A stretch of 64,000 nucleotides of DNA from Nitrospirota bacterium (GTDB lineage Bacteria; Nitrospirota; Thermodesulfovibrionia; Thermodesulfovibrionales; UBA6898), in NCBI GenBank assembly GCA_016215155.1, contig JACRLQ010000007.1:23994-87993 (forward strand), given 5' to 3'. Position 1 is the first letter of the stretch; each line of letters opens with the position of its first letter. Below the pieces are notes generated by a model. It ran no database searches. It was not told the origin of the DNA and saw nothing but the letters and a program-made list of their open reading frames with translations. Position numbers and translations under genes: made by a program. Positions 54,248 through 64,000 of this stretch are shown piece by piece.

Positions 54248-56848
54248 ATGAAGAAGCTAAAAGAAACAACGCCAAAACCGAAGCCTACCCCGAAGTCGAA
54301 AGTGGCGGCAAAACGCATTTCGCACTCAGCCGCCGCAGAGATTGAGGACCTCAAAAACCGGCTGCAAGAGGCAGAGGAGACTCTTGAGGCGATCCGCAGC
54401 GGGGCGGTCGATGCCTTGGTGGTCTCCGGCCCCCAGGGAGATCAGGTCTATGCGCTCAAGGGCGCTGAACAGCCTTATCGCATTCTTGTAGAGTCGATGA
54501 ATGAAGGGGCGCTTATCCTGTCTCAAAACGGCGCCATCGTCAATTGTAACAAAGCCTTCTCAAAAATCTCGGCCATGCCTTACGGTGCGCTGATCGGCAC
54601 CTTGTTCAGGGACATGGTGGCGGAAAAAGACCGGGATATATTCGAAGCGTTATGGCAGCAGACGATGGAAGGAGAGGCAAAAACCGAGATAGAACTGAAT
54701 TTCAACGGGCTGACAGTACCGGTCTATGTCTCTATCAATGCCCGCGAGCATGAAGGAGAGTTCTGGGTCTTCGCGGTCGTAACCGACATCTCCGAACTCA
54801 AACGGACAGACGAAAAGCTCAGAAAAACGGCGCGCGCTCTCAGGGCCATAAGCGAATGCAATAAAGCGCTCGTACGCTCCGAGGACGAAGGCGCGCTCCT
54901 CCGGGACGTCTGCAGAAGCATAGTCGACATCGGCGAATACCGGCTTGCCTGGGTGGGCTATGCGCAACAGGATGAAGCCAGGTCTGTGCGTCCCGTTGCC
55001 CAGGCCGGGTTCGAGGAGGGTTACCTGACTGCCATCAGGATCACCTGGGCCGACGAGGAACACGGTCGCGGGCCGACAGGGACCGCAATCAGAACAAAAA
55101 ATATATGTCTAGCAAGGAATATATTGTCCGATCCCAACTTTGCGCCTTGGAGGAAGGAGGCGTTAAAAAGGGGATATCAGTCTTCGATAGTGCTGCCGCT
55201 TGTTATTGAAGATGCGGCGATCGGAGCACTGAACATCTATGCGGCTGCGCCTGATGCCTTTGACGAAGATGAGGTGCAGCTGTTGACCGAATTGTCCCAT
55301 GATCTGGCGTTCGGGATCAAGACCCGGCGGACCGCTGTTGAGCGACGGCTGGCCGACGAGGCTCTGCTGCGTGCCAATGTCTACAACCGGAACCTCATCG
55401 AAGCGAGCCTCGACCCTCTGGTCACAATCAGTGTTGAGGGCAAGATTACAGATGTCAATGAGGCCACCATTAAAGTCACGGGAATCTCACGCGAGAGTCT
55501 CATCGGAGCTGATTTCGCAAATTACTTTACCGAGCCTGAAAAAGCCAGAGAGGGCTACCAGCTTGTTTTTTCTGAAGGAAAGGTGACTGACTATCCTTTG
55601 ACTATCCGTCACGCGGATGGGAAGCTCACGGATGTGCTTTATAACGCCTCCGTATATAGTGACGAATCAGGGAAAATCATCGGCGTCTTTGCCGCTGCCA
55701 GGGATGTTACGGAAAAACTGCAGGCCGAAAAGACGGTGGCGGCCCAACGTAAAAGGTTTTTCGATGTCCTTGAGACCCTGCCGGCTTATCTTGTCCTTCT
55801 GTCCGCCGATTATCACGTCCCGTTTGCCAACAGGTATTTCAGGGAGCGTTTCGGCGAATCCAACGGGATGCGCTGTTATGAATACCTGTTTGGCAGAAAC
55901 GAGCCGTGCGAGGTCTGCGAAACCTACAAGGTCCTTAAAACCGGGGCGCCGCACTGCTGGGAATGGACCGGCCCGGACAAACGCATTTACGATGTCCACG
56001 ACTTCCTCTTTGTTGATTCGGACGGCGCTACCCTCATCCTGGAGATGGGCATCGATATTACTGAACGCAGACAGGCGGAGGAGGAGATACGGAAGTTGAA
56101 CGAGGAACTGGAGCAGCGCGTCATCGAGCGGACCGCCCAGCTCGAAGCCGCCAACAAGGAACTGGAGGCCTTCTCCTACTCCGTGTCTCACGACCTGCGC
56201 GCGCCGCTCAGGGCAGTTGACGGGTATACCAGAATGCTGGTCGAGGACTATGAATCTCATTTCGACGCCGAAGGAAAGCGAATTTGCTCTGTGATCAGCC
56301 AGAGCGCAAGGGACATGGGAAAGCTGATCGACGACCTGCTGGCCTTCTCGCGGGTCGGCCGGGCAACCATGCAGCCTTCGACTGTTGACATGGCAGGCAT
56401 GGCACAATCCATCTACTCTGAAATTACGACGCCTGAGGACCGGGAGCGGATCGATTTTCACGTCGCCCCCTTGCCGTCTGCCAACGGAGACCCGAGCCTC
56501 TTCCGGCAGGTCTGGATGAACCTGCTGACAAATGCCGTCAAGTTTTCCTCGAAAAAGGAGCGTGCCATAATCAAGGTCAGCGCCATGAAGCAGGGCGACG
56601 ATATAGTCTATTCTGTCCGGGACAATGGAGCAGGTTTCGACATGCGGTATGTAGACAAGCTTTTTGGAGTGTTCCAGCGCCTGCACAGCACAAAGGAGTT
56701 CGAAGGCACGGGTGTCGGCCTGGCAATTGTCTGGCGCATCATTCTTCGCCACGGCGGCAGGATATGGGGTGAAGGGGAAACAGGCAAAGGGGCGACGTTT
56801 TATTTTACAGCCGGAAAGGGAGAAGAAGCATGGACAAGTCAACAGTAG
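54248..56848 (+). CDS. PAS-GAF-PAS-PAS sensor histidine kinase
   Basis: 866 residues, no membrane helix. A basic Pro/Lys N-terminus and coiled coil (~30-55), PAS 1 (~75-190), a GAF domain (~200-355), PAS 2 (~370-490), and PAS 3 with CEVCETYK (~495-625). A short coiled coil follows, then HisKA with [15 protein letters not shown] (His648), and an HATPase with [19 protein letters not shown] and [12 protein letters not shown]. It resembles bacteriophytochrome-like kinases lacking the chromophore domain. It lies 7 bases after kaiB and overlaps the response regulator gene, so it is the probable output kinase of the Kai module. Confidence 0.92.
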   Translation: MKKLKETTPKPKPTPKSKVAAKRISHSAAAEIEDLKNRLQEAEETLEAIRSGAVDALVVSGPQGDQVYALKGAEQPYRILVESMNEGALILSQNGAIVNCNKAFSKISAMPYGALIGTLFRDMVAEKDRDIFEALWQQTMEGEAKTEIELNFNGLTVPVYVSINAREHEGEFWVFAVVTDISELKRTDEKLRKTARALRAISECNKALVRSEDEGALLRDVCRSIVDIGEYRLAWVGYAQQDEARSVRPVAQAGFEEGYLTAIRITWADEEHGRGPTGTAIRTKNICLARNILSDPNFAPWRKEALKRGYQSSIVLPLVIEDAAIGALNIYAAAPDAFDEDEVQLLTELSHDLAFGIKTRRTAVERRLADEALLRANVYNRNLIEASLDPLVTISVEGKITDVNEATIKVTGISRESLIGADFANYFTEPEKAREGYQLVFSEGKVTDYPLTIRHADGKLTDVLYNASVYSDESGKIIGVFAAARDVTEKLQAEKTVAAQRKRFFDVLETLPAYLVLLSADYHVPFANRYFRERFGESNGMRCYEYLFGRNEPCEVCETYKVLKTGAPHCWEWTGPDKRIYDVHDFLFVDSDGATLILEMGIDITERRQAEEEIRKLNEELEQRVIERTAQLEAANKELEAFSYSVSHDLRAPLRAVDGYTRMLVEDYESHFDAEGKRICSVISQSARDMGKLIDDLLAFSRVGRATMQPSTVDMAGMAQSIYSEITTPEDRERIDFHVAPLPSANGDPSLFRQVWMNLLTNAVKFSSKKERAIIKVSAMKQGDDIVYSVRDNGAGFDMRYVDKLFGVFQRLHSTKEFEGTGVGLAIVWRIILRHGGRIWGEGETGKGATFYFTAGKGEEAWTSQQ

Positions 56849-57273
56849 TGGATATTCTGCTGGTGGAGGACAACCCCCGCGACGCGGAAATGATCTCAAG
56901 GGCGCTCAGGAAACAGAACATCGCCAACCCGCTTTCTGTAGTGGAGGACGGCGCAGAGGCGCTGGATTTCATTTTTTGCCGGGGGGCCTATGCTGACAGG
57001 GACATTTCAAACCAGCCCAAAGTGGTCCTTCTTGATCTTAAGTTGCCGAAGGTGAACGGCCTGGAGGTGCTCAAGGCCATCAAAACAGAGGCGCATACGC
57101 GAACTATCCCGGTGGTGATCGTGACCTCCTCGCAGGAGGACCCGGACATAAAGACAGCCTATGCGCTCGGCGCAAACAGCTATGTGGTAAAGCCCGTGAG
57201 TTCCGATGCGTTCATCGACGCCATGAGCAGGCTGGGACTTTACTGGCTGCTGGTGAACAGGCCGCCGATGTGA
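56830..57273 (+). CDS. Rcp1-like single-domain response regulator
   Basis: 147 residues, receiver domain only. The acid pocket ED (13-14) in [14 protein letters not shown], phosphoacceptor Asp69 in [11 protein letters not shown], and the Thr/Lys residues in VIVTSSQED and YVVKPV are present. It is closest to the Rcp1 group that partners with phytochrome-like kinases. It overlaps the kinase gene by 19 bases, implying stoichiometric synthesis. No output domain, so it passes phosphate on or acts by protein contact. Confidence 0.93.
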   Translation: MDKSTVVDILLVEDNPRDAEMISRALRKQNIANPLSVVEDGAEALDFIFCRGAYADRDISNQPKVVLLDLKLPKVNGLEVLKAIKTEAHTRTIPVVIVTSSQEDPDIKTAYALGANSYVVKPVSSDAFIDAMSRLGLYWLLVNRPPM

Positions 57274-57303
57274 GGACTATGGCATTATGAGCCAGAGGTG
57301 AAT

Positions 57304-58206
57304 ATGTCCGAAGAAAAAGAACTCAGAATTCTCATACTCGAAGACGCGCCGACAGATGTTGAGCTGATGGAGCGGGAACTCTGCAAAGGAGGGCTCGTCT
57401 TTTCCTCCCAAAGAGTAGAAACGGAACAGTCCTTCACAAAGGCGCTTGCTGAATTTCGGCCGGAGGTTATTCTTGCAGACTATACGCTCCCTGCCTTCGA
57501 CGGCCTTTCAGCCCTGGCGATAGTGAGGGAGAAGTGTCCTGATATCCCTTTTGTCTTTGTCACCGGCTCGATGGGTGAAGAACGGGCCATTGAAGCGATA
57601 AAACAGGGGGCCACCGATTATGTGCTTAAGGAAAGGCTGTCGAAGCTGGAGCCAGCGGTGCGTCGCGCCCTGCTGGAAGCTGAAGAGCACCGCCGGAGAA
57701 TGGCGGCTGAGGAAGAGGTGAGAACAAGGACGCGTCAAATTGCCGAGAGCGAGGCAAAACTGCGCTTAATATTTGAAGGGTCTCCTGATGCAATGGTTGT
57801 AATTTCTGAAGATAACACGGTCCTCTCTGTCAACCCTGCCGCAGAGCGCCTGTTTGACCGGACCAACGCCGAAATCGTCGGCGCCGAATTCGGCTTTCCC
57901 GTCGTCGGAAATGAGACGTGCGAGATTGAGGTGCTTTCGATGAATGGGCAGTTGAGAACCGCCGAGATGTATCTGTCTGACATCGAATGGGACGGGGAGA
58001 AGGCTTTCCTGATATCCATCAGGGACATCACCGAGCGCAAAAAAGCGGAAGAAGATTTGAGACAGAGGATAGAAGAGCTCGAGCGTTTCAGGAATGCGAC
58101 TACCCAGCGGGAGTTCAGGATAAAGGAACTGAAGGACCGCGTAAAGGTGCTGGAGGCTGAGATTGGCCTGTTGAGGCAAGCGCCTCAGCCTGGGGAGGGA
58201 CAATGA
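57304..58206 (+). CDS. Receiver-PAS protein with C-terminal coiled coil
   Basis: About 300 residues. A receiver domain (~7-125) with ED (13-14) and phosphoacceptor Asp59 (LADYTLPAFDG); it has SMGEERAIEAIKQGATDYVL in its second half. A PAS domain (~150-255) and a coiled coil (QREFRIKELKDRVKVLEAEI) follow. No enzymatic or DNA-binding output is present. AGAGGTG favours ATG 57304 over GTG 57298. It overlaps the next gene by 4 bases. The coil ends like that of the next protein, hinting at pairing (inference). Confidence 0.88.
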   Translation: MSEEKELRILILEDAPTDVELMERELCKGGLVFSSQRVETEQSFTKALAEFRPEVILADYTLPAFDGLSALAIVREKCPDIPFVFVTGSMGEERAIEAIKQGATDYVLKERLSKLEPAVRRALLEAEEHRRRMAAEEEVRTRTRQIAESEAKLRLIFEGSPDAMVVISEDNTVLSVNPAAERLFDRTNAEIVGAEFGFPVVGNETCEIEVLSMNGQLRTAEMYLSDIEWDGEKAFLISIRDITERKKAEEDLRQRIEELERFRNATTQREFRIKELKDRVKVLEAEIGLLRQAPQPGEGQ

Positions 58207-60392
58207 CTTTTTCTACAAAAATAAGCATATCGGTCTCCGCTGCCTTTATTGCATGTTTTATCGTCGCGGCATATGCCGGATATAAATCTTCCGCGGAGAT
58301 GCTCGAAACCGAGATACGGAAGGATCTGGAAGACCATGCATTCAATGCCATGGACAAGCTGGACCGCATGCTTCATGAGAGGCATGCGGACACGAGAATT
58401 CTTAGCAAGGACCCTGTTCTTCGCTCAGGGACCTCTTCTCCGGAACAGATCACAGAGCGATTGAACATGTATAAAGATGAATACGGAGTATATACCTCCC
58501 TGTCTTTCTTTGACATGAACAGAATTCGTATCGCGGATACCTCGGGAAAGGATATCGGAAAACAGCATGCCCTGACCGAATATTGGCGGGAGATAATGGC
58601 AGGCAGGGATAGTGTAATGAAGATAACCGAATCCAGCACTTCCGGCCAGGTGATCATTCATTTCGTTGCCGTTGTCAGAGACCTGAAGGGGAGGCCCTTC
58701 GGCGTTGTCGCGGCAAGATTGCCGGTTGAAAGCATTTATGAGATTGTTGATGCGAGTTTCCATCCCTCTCATGTCCAGCAGGGGGTAAAAATTGAGCTGC
58801 TCGACAGGGACGGGTTGATACTTTATTCAAGTTATAACAAAAAGGGGATACTGAAGGAAAAGTCCGGCGACCTTGAGTTCCTAAGGCCCGTGATGGCTTC
58901 AGAAAAGAGTGTCGGCAGTGTGCGTCATGCATATGAGGGCGAGGATGAGATCTCCGCATACGCGGTAGGGCAGGGCTACAAGTCCTTTGCAGGAAGCGGC
59001 TGGGTCCTTGTGACCTGCACACCCGCCACAATCGCCCTTGCGCCGGCATATACGCAGAGAAAGCTGTTTGCGTTCCTGGGTTCGGGCTTCATTGTCCTTG
59101 TCCTTGCCGCCACCTTTTTCGTCTCAAGGGCCGCTGTCGCCCCGTTAAAGAAACTGGCCGCCGCAGCAAAAGAAATCGGCAGGGGAAATTTCGGGACGCG
59201 CGTGGATGTTTCCTCGGATGACGAGGTCGGTCAGCTTGCCATGGCCTTCAATACGATGACCGCCGAACTCGGTGAGAGCGAAAAGAAAGCAAGGGGAGAG
59301 GAAGAAAAGCTCAGGACAATTACGAATACCGCGCAGGATGCGATCGTGATGATAGATCCCGCGGGCAGGATAGCGTTCTGGAACCTCTCGTCGGAAACAA
59401 TATTCGGGTATAACAACAGTGAGGCCATGGGACGGGAACTGCACACCTTTATCGCGCCGAAGGATTATTATGAGTCATATAAAAAAGGCTTCATGAACTT
59501 CAGGGAAACCGGGCAGGGAGCGGCAATCGGGAAGACTCTCGAACTCGAGGCGCTCCGGAAGGGAGGGGAGACGTTTCCGATTGAGCTTTCTCTTTCAGCC
59601 CTGCGGCTGAAGGACAGATGGCATGCGGTAGGAGTGATCCGGGACATCACTGAACGAAAGAAATCAGAAGCACGTCTTCGGATGCACCAGTTGATGACGG
59701 AAACGCTGAATAACGCGATGGTCGCGCTTGCAAAAGATAAAGACATCTACCGTGGAGATATTGGGGCCGCTTTCAAGACCCTCACACGGGTTTCAGCGGA
59801 GGCGACGGACATTTGCAGGGTGAGCATATGGTTTTATACGGCGGGGAATTCAGGAATCAGGTGTATGGCCCTCTATGACTCCAAAGCAGGCGCCCACTCC
59901 GAAGGCATCGTACTTGAGGCCTCCGCATATCCGGCGTATTTCGATGCCCTGAAGCAGGAATCGTGCATTGCCGCTGATGACGCCATTGCTGACCCGCGAA
60001 CAAGGGAATTTACAGAGTCGTATCTCAGGCCTTTGGGCATTACCTCGATGCTTGATGTCCCGATCTGGACCTCCGGCAAGGTTATTGGGGTCGTCTGTCA
60101 TGAACATGTCGGGGCTCCGAGGGAATGGACTTCTGAAGAGCAGGGGTTTGCCACAGCGGTTGCGGGCTTCGCCTCTCTGGCAATAGAAATCCATGAGAGG
60201 CTGAAGATGGAGACTTCGCTCAGGATGAGCGAGGAGAATATAAGGAAGTTGAAAGAGGACATCGAACTGAAGCTCGATGAAGTCGAGCGCATCAACAGAC
60301 TTATGGTCGGCAGGGAATTAAAGATGGAGGAGTTGCGCGCAGAGATAAGAAGGCTTAAGTCCGGTCAGGATAAGCCGGAGAGGAAAGGTTAG
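58203..60392 (+). CDS. Cache-HAMP-PAS-GAF membrane sensor without a kinase domain
   Basis: 729 residues. A first helix (~8-26), a periplasmic double-Cache domain (~30-280), a second helix (~282-305), HAMP (~305-360, with RAAVAPLKKLAAAAKEIGRG), PAS (~370-490), GAF (~505-675) and a C-terminal coiled coil with VERINRLMVGRELKMEELRA. There is no HisKA or HATPase domain. It likely senses a small molecule outside the cytoplasm and signals by protein contact through the coiled coil, perhaps to the hybrid kinase encoded next. It overlaps the receiver-PAS gene by 4 bases. Confidence 0.88.
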   Translation: MTFSTKISISVSAAFIACFIVAAYAGYKSSAEMLETEIRKDLEDHAFNAMDKLDRMLHERHADTRILSKDPVLRSGTSSPEQITERLNMYKDEYGVYTSLSFFDMNRIRIADTSGKDIGKQHALTEYWREIMAGRDSVMKITESSTSGQVIIHFVAVVRDLKGRPFGVVAARLPVESIYEIVDASFHPSHVQQGVKIELLDRDGLILYSSYNKKGILKEKSGDLEFLRPVMASEKSVGSVRHAYEGEDEISAYAVGQGYKSFAGSGWVLVTCTPATIALAPAYTQRKLFAFLGSGFIVLVLAATFFVSRAAVAPLKKLAAAAKEIGRGNFGTRVDVSSDDEVGQLAMAFNTMTAELGESEKKARGEEEKLRTITNTAQDAIVMIDPAGRIAFWNLSSETIFGYNNSEAMGRELHTFIAPKDYYESYKKGFMNFRETGQGAAIGKTLELEALRKGGETFPIELSLSALRLKDRWHAVGVIRDITERKKSEARLRMHQLMTETLNNAMVALAKDKDIYRGDIGAAFKTLTRVSAEATDICRVSIWFYTAGNSGIRCMALYDSKAGAHSEGIVLEASAYPAYFDALKQESCIAADDAIADPRTREFTESYLRPLGITSMLDVPIWTSGKVIGVVCHEHVGAPREWTSEEQGFATAVAGFASLAIEIHERLKMETSLRMSEENIRKLKEDIELKLDEVERINRLMVGRELKMEELRAEIRRLKSGQDKPERKG

Positions 60393-60402
60393 GATCAACG
60401 GG

Positions 60403-62070
60403 ATGGCAGACTCTGAAGTTGAAAGACTGAAGGCTGAGATTACAGGCCTCAACGCGGAGCTCGAAAGATATAAGGAGAGGGAGCGGGACCTCGAAGATAG
60501 CAGGCGCGCGATGCTGTATATGCTCGAGGACCTCAATGAATCCTCCGCGGTTATCGATCGGGCGCGGAAGGAATGGGAGGCGACCTTTGACGGGATTTCA
60601 GGACCGGTCTGCCTCCACGACAGCGAGCTGAAGGTGCTGCGGGCAAACAAGGCCTATATTAAGGAGGCAGGCATCCCGTTGGACGATATTGTCGGCCGGC
60701 CCTATTATGAGGTGTTTCCCTTAAGCGAGAAACCTTTCCAGTGCTGCAAGGAAGCGACTGAATCCGGCTGCGTGGAAGAAGAAGAGGTCGCCGCTGAATC
60801 GGGCAGGACATTCAAGGTAAAGTATTATCCCATCCGGGATGAGGCCGGCAGATATCTCCTTTCCGTCCACATCATGGAGGACATTACTGAAAGAATTAAA
60901 GCCGAAAAAGAAAAGACAAAACTCGAAGAGCAGCTCCGCCATGCGCAGAAGATGGAGGCGGTCGGCACATTGGCTGGGGGTATTGCGCATGATTTCAATA
61001 ATATGCTCAATGTGATTATCGGCTTCGGCACGTTTGTGTCAGACAGGCTGGGTGACGATCCGGTTTCAAAAGAGCAAATGAACGAGGTGCTTTCAGCCGC
61101 GGAGAGGGCCGCGAATCTGACAAAAAGACTGCTTGTTTTCAGCAGAAAACAGGCTGTAGAGGTGAAGCCGGTCAACGTCAATGATACTATCCTGGACCTG
61201 AAGAAAATGCTCGGCCGGATTATCAGAGAGAATATTGAATTGGATCTGGAGCTGGCTGAAGGACGGCTGGAAGTAATGGCGGATACGGGACAGATAGAGC
61301 AAGTGCTCATGAACCTTGCCTCAAATGCCCGAGATGCGATGTCTGAGGGCGGACGGTTGACGATCGGCACCGGAACCAGGGAATTGGATGATGAATATGT
61401 TGCGGCTTATGGATATGGAAAGCCCGGTAAATACGCGCTTATCACGGTTGCTGATACAGGGCAGGGAATGAACGAGGAAACCAGGGAAAAGATATTCGAG
61501 CCTTTTTTTACAACCAAAGGGATCGGGGAAGGCACAGGGCTCGGCCTCGCAATATCCTACGGAATAATAAAGCAGCATAACGGATACATAAAGGTTTACA
61601 GTGAATTGGGGAAGGGCACTGAATTTAAAATATACCTGCCTCTTATTGAAGATTCCACGGCCTTGGAAGTAACAGCGGAGCCCCCCGGCGCCGTCAAGGG
61701 CGGCAACGAGACGATCCTCCTGGCTGAGGACGACGCATCTCTTCGGAAATTGGAAAGGACGACACTGGAGGCTTACGGCTACGCGGTTATTACCGCGGAA
61801 AACGGGGAAGAGGCGATCACAAAATTCATGGAAAACAGGGAAAAAATCAGCCTCGCTCTGCTCGATATGATCATGCCGAAGAAAAACGGGAAAGAGGTCG
61901 CGGAGGAGATCAGGAAAGTGGTCCCCGGGACAAAAACACTCTTTGTCAGCGGATATACAATGGATATCGTTAAGACGGGCGAATTGACGGAAGCCGGTTT
62001 TGACTTCATCCTTAAACCTGTCCTGCCCAGGGACCTTTTGAAACAAGTGAGGGAGATGCTCGACAGATGA
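60403..62070 (+). CDS. PAS hybrid histidine kinase with C-terminal receiver
   Basis: 555 residues, cytoplasmic. Coiled coil (~3-60), PAS (~60-170), HisKA with [18 protein letters not shown] (His196), HATPase (~300-420, [14 protein letters not shown] and [12 protein letters not shown]), and a receiver (~430-550) with phosphoacceptor Asp488 ([13 protein letters not shown]). The HDFNN motif and receiver suggest intramolecular phosphotransfer with a separate Hpt or regulator downstream. The final gene of the co-directional cluster. The TGA overlaps the ATG of a broken response-regulator start. Confidence 0.9.
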   Translation: MADSEVERLKAEITGLNAELERYKERERDLEDSRRAMLYMLEDLNESSAVIDRARKEWEATFDGISGPVCLHDSELKVLRANKAYIKEAGIPLDDIVGRPYYEVFPLSEKPFQCCKEATESGCVEEEEVAAESGRTFKVKYYPIRDEAGRYLLSVHIMEDITERIKAEKEKTKLEEQLRHAQKMEAVGTLAGGIAHDFNNMLNVIIGFGTFVSDRLGDDPVSKEQMNEVLSAAERAANLTKRLLVFSRKQAVEVKPVNVNDTILDLKKMLGRIIRENIELDLELAEGRLEVMADTGQIEQVLMNLASNARDAMSEGGRLTIGTGTRELDDEYVAAYGYGKPGKYALITVADTGQGMNEETREKIFEPFFTTKGIGEGTGLGLAISYGIIKQHNGYIKVYSELGKGTEFKIYLPLIEDSTALEVTAEPPGAVKGGNETILLAEDDASLRKLERTTLEAYGYAVITAENGEEAITKFMENREKISLALLDMIMPKKNGKEVAEEIRKVVPGTKTLFVSGYTMDIVKTGELTEAGFDFILKPVLPRDLLKQVREMLDR

Positions 62071-62138
62071 GTGAAAAGATATTGTTGATGCTGAGGAAGT
62101 CAAACCCGGGGTGTCTTTCGAGGAGGATATGAGAGGAG
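62067..62138 (+). pseudogene. Relic of a response-regulator gene 5' end
   Basis: ATG 62067 overlaps the kinase stop codon and opens MSEKILL, the typical start of a receiver domain. One base inserted after the Leu codons gives DAEEVKPGVSFEEDM, approximating VDDEExxR..FEEDL. As it stands the frame ends after 21 residues, and the sequence is cut by the opposite-strand gene at 62139. It is probably a lost cognate regulator. Confidence 0.45.
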
Positions 62139-63848
62139 TCAGGCATGCGGCAGGCCTATCAGCACTGTCGTCCCGCGTCCTTCCTCGCTGTCCAGCCTTA
62201 TATATCCTCCGTGCCGGTCAACGATCTGTTTGACTATATAGAGACCCAGCCCGGTCCCTTTTCCTTTTTCTTTGGTCGTATAAAATGGCAGGAATATCTG
62301 ATGTCTGATGCTGTCCTTAATCCCATGTCCTGAGTCTGAAATTAAGACTTCGGCAAATCTTCCGTCCGCGGTGACCCCGGTTGCCACTGTTAAAATGCCC
62401 TGCTTCTCCATGGCATGCAGGGCGTTTATCTGCAGGTTCCTGATCACCTGCTCAAGCAGCATCTCATCCCCGACAATGACGATTTCTTCGCCCATGTATT
62501 TTTTTATCACCGTGCAAAGCTTAAACATGCCGCTGACCTCAAGCAGTTCCGTGACCCTGTCTAGGAACCGGTGAAGATGAATTTCCCTCATTTCAGGCGT
62601 CTGGGGCTTTCCGAGCGCCAGGAGGTTGGTTGCATGAAGGTTCAGGCGCTGGGTCTGTGAACTGAACACCTCGGCGCACTTTGCGGTAAGTTCGTCGTTG
62701 CCTTCCCTCATCAGGAGCATTTCTGAATATCCCATCAAACTGCTCAGAATATTCTTGATCTCATGACCTATACTTCCCGCTATGACCGAGACGGTCGCCA
62801 TTTTCTCGGATTCGACCGACCGCGTTTGCATGGCCTTTCGTTCGCTTATATCGCGCACAAAACATGTGACTATCTGACCGCTTTCGCCCCCTCCCGAGAC
62901 AGAGAGCGCGACTTCGACCGGAAATACGGTCCCGTCCCTGCGCACAGCCTCGACTTCCAGAGGGTCCCCGCAACCCGTTTCGCCTCCCCGCAGGCACGCG
63001 TCTTGTGCCGTCTTATATAAAATATGACCCTTTTGTCCGATAAGCTCCAGAAAGGATTTTCCCAGTATGCTTTCGGCGGGCCTGTCGAACATCCGCTGCG
63101 CGGCGTCATTAAACAGCACGATTATGCCGTTTCCGTCGACGGAGATGATCCCGTCATGCGCCGTCCTGACAAGGTTGCGGTATTTTTCCTGCGACCTCAT
63201 AATTTCATGGCGCTGGCGGTCGAGACGTCCCGATGCGCGCCATATTATTCCGAAGAGGGTCAGATACAGGAGGCCGAAGCCGCCGGCAATCGCTCTCCAG
63301 ACAAGGCGTTTCCTCTGGTCGATAGCCAAGGAAAGGTCTCTGATGTTTTGGTAAATTTCGAAGACCGCGGTAACACCCGCGCCGCTTTTTAAAAACACCG
63401 GGACATAAAGTTCAAGCAGTCTTCCGTGGTCCCTCTCCATGACCTGTTCAGGTTTCGACAGTGAGCTGATGTCCGCGACTATCCTTCCGGATATTGCATG
63501 CTGCAGGTCCATGTTATCCGGAAATCTCAGCCCTACGATATCCCTGCTGTCTGCCCAAAGCACCGTGCTGTCAGCGCCCCATATCTTGATCCGCTCGACA
63601 TTCCTGCCGAGGGTAAGTCGCTTTACGCGCCGGGAGAAAAGGTCATAGGCATCCGCCGTCTTGGCCGAAAGAAAGTCGTCGGGGGTGAATTCACGGCTGA
63701 CCGCCTCCGAAACAAGCGCCGCGGTCGTTTGTTTCGACTCCTCGATCATAAAATGTTCGAGACTGTTTGTTATGATGAAGCCAAGAGATAACCCGAACGC
63801 CAAAAAGGCCGCAAGACAGATAAGGGAAAATTTTTGAAGCAGCGTCAT
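62139..63848 (-). CDS. Membrane sensor histidine kinase with PAS domain
   Basis: 569 residues. One N-terminal helix (~8-28), an extracytoplasmic domain (~30-185), a second helix (~187-205), PAS (~222-345), HisKA with SIGHEIKNILSSLMGYSE (His362), and HATPase with NLQINALHAMEK, SDSGHGIKD and GTGLGLYIVKQI. The HEIKN form is typical of NtrB-like kinases that pair with sigma-54 regulators. It is convergent with the Kai cluster, and no regulator gene is visible before the window end. A hairpin abuts its start codon. Confidence 0.92.
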   Translation of the reverse strand: MTLLQKFSLICLAAFLAFGLSLGFIITNSLEHFMIEESKQTTAALVSEAVSREFTPDDFLSAKTADAYDLFSRRVKRLTLGRNVERIKIWGADSTVLWADSRDIVGLRFPDNMDLQHAISGRIVADISSLSKPEQVMERDHGRLLELYVPVFLKSGAGVTAVFEIYQNIRDLSLAIDQRKRLVWRAIAGGFGLLYLTLFGIIWRASGRLDRQRHEIMRSQEKYRNLVRTAHDGIISVDGNGIIVLFNDAAQRMFDRPAESILGKSFLELIGQKGHILYKTAQDACLRGGETGCGDPLEVEAVRRDGTVFPVEVALSVSGGGESGQIVTCFVRDISERKAMQTRSVESEKMATVSVIAGSIGHEIKNILSSLMGYSEMLLMREGNDELTAKCAEVFSSQTQRLNLHATNLLALGKPQTPEMREIHLHRFLDRVTELLEVSGMFKLCTVIKKYMGEEIVIVGDEMLLEQVIRNLQINALHAMEKQGILTVATGVTADGRFAEVLISDSGHGIKDSIRHQIFLPFYTTKEKGKGTGLGLYIVKQIVDRHGGYIRLDSEEGRGTTVLIGLPHA

Positions 63849-63886
63849 GCTGAACGGCCCGCCGGGCGGACCTTGCGCCGTTCAGC
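63849..63886 (-). promoter_or_regulatory. Hairpin adjoining the kinase start codon
   Basis: GCTGAACGGC (63849-63858) and GCCGTTCAGC (63877-63886) are perfect complements around a GC-rich loop. The inner arm begins at the base next to the ATG of the 62139-63848 gene. In the mRNA it would cover the likely ribosome binding region. The remaining bases to 64000 hold no gene. Confidence 0.55.
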
Positions 63887-64000
63887 GGCCAGGCCTCCGG
63901 GACAGCGCTGAAACCTGATATTGAAATACATATACATGATGATAATGCACTCGCCTATTGATACGTTACCACAGATAGAATAAATCTGAAACTAATCAGC

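Noticed and set aside
55667..56899. 410-codon minus-strand frame opposite the Kai-cluster kinase
   Set aside because: Antisense shadow of the HisKA/HATPase region; biased composition and no start signals.

Overview
The window looks like the chromosome of a Gram-negative, sigma-54-using, probably anaerobic or facultative environmental bacterium. The sigma-54 regulator tail, lipoproteins, an IHF alpha subunit, a LapA-like relic, an NrfJ-like periplasmic protein and many PAS/GAF sensor proteins all fit a member of Nitrospirota or the former Deltaproteobacteria. The exact phylum cannot be settled from this sequence. No phage genes, transposase or CRISPR array were seen.

Region 1 (1-8.1 kb) is acetate metabolism. 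The end of a sigma-54-dependent response regulator is followed by a sigma-54 type promoter with inverted repeats upstream. Then come a cNMP/CBS/DUF294 nucleotidyltransferase-like protein, a DEDDh exonuclease, a two-subunit sodium:solute (acetate-type) symporter with an unusual ~95-residue hydrophilic insertion, a YggT protein, and acetyl-CoA synthetase with its own sigma-70 promoter and terminator.

Region 2 (8.1-32.4 kb) is an accessory ion/osmotic-stress island. It holds a CBS protein, an ArsB/NhaD-type permease, a DUF6544 protein, a cluster for a glycerate-based compatible solute (phosphatase, glycerate kinase, two glycosyltransferases), a small channel-like protein, a CPA2 antiporter, two P2-type cation ATPases, a universal stress protein, a PsiE-like protein, a histidine kinase, a PfkB kinase, a BrkB-like protein and a CaCA antiporter. 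The island is scarred. There are at least two and possibly three decayed fragments of the antiporter's 5' end, a LapA relic joined out of frame to a glycosyltransferase, and a decayed MamS-like relic.

Region 3 (32.4-50.1 kb) is mostly housekeeping: isochorismatase-like hydrolase, dcd, pyrF, a TrpE/PabB-family enzyme, an ABC-F protein, htpG, maf, a BaiN-like flavoprotein, an RNA methyltransferase, pepF, a LOG-family protein, ihfA, a MerR regulator and tRNA-Pro(GGG). Between them lie intergenic hairpin repeats, a toxin-antitoxin pair whose toxin is frameshifted in an A7 run, and an FKBP-type isomerase that has lost the first half of its catalytic fold.

Region 4 (50.1-64 kb) is a signalling cluster built around a KaiC ATPase with a C-terminal coiled coil, two tandem diverged KaiB proteins, a multi-PAS/GAF histidine kinase and an Rcp1-like response regulator. 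These run as one overlapping transcription unit. It continues into a receiver-PAS protein, a Cache-HAMP-PAS-GAF protein without a kinase domain, and a hybrid kinase. A PAS-LuxR regulator precedes it and a divergent membrane kinase closes it. No KaiA gene is present. This is the most interesting part of the window: a KaiBC module wired to a phosphorelay.
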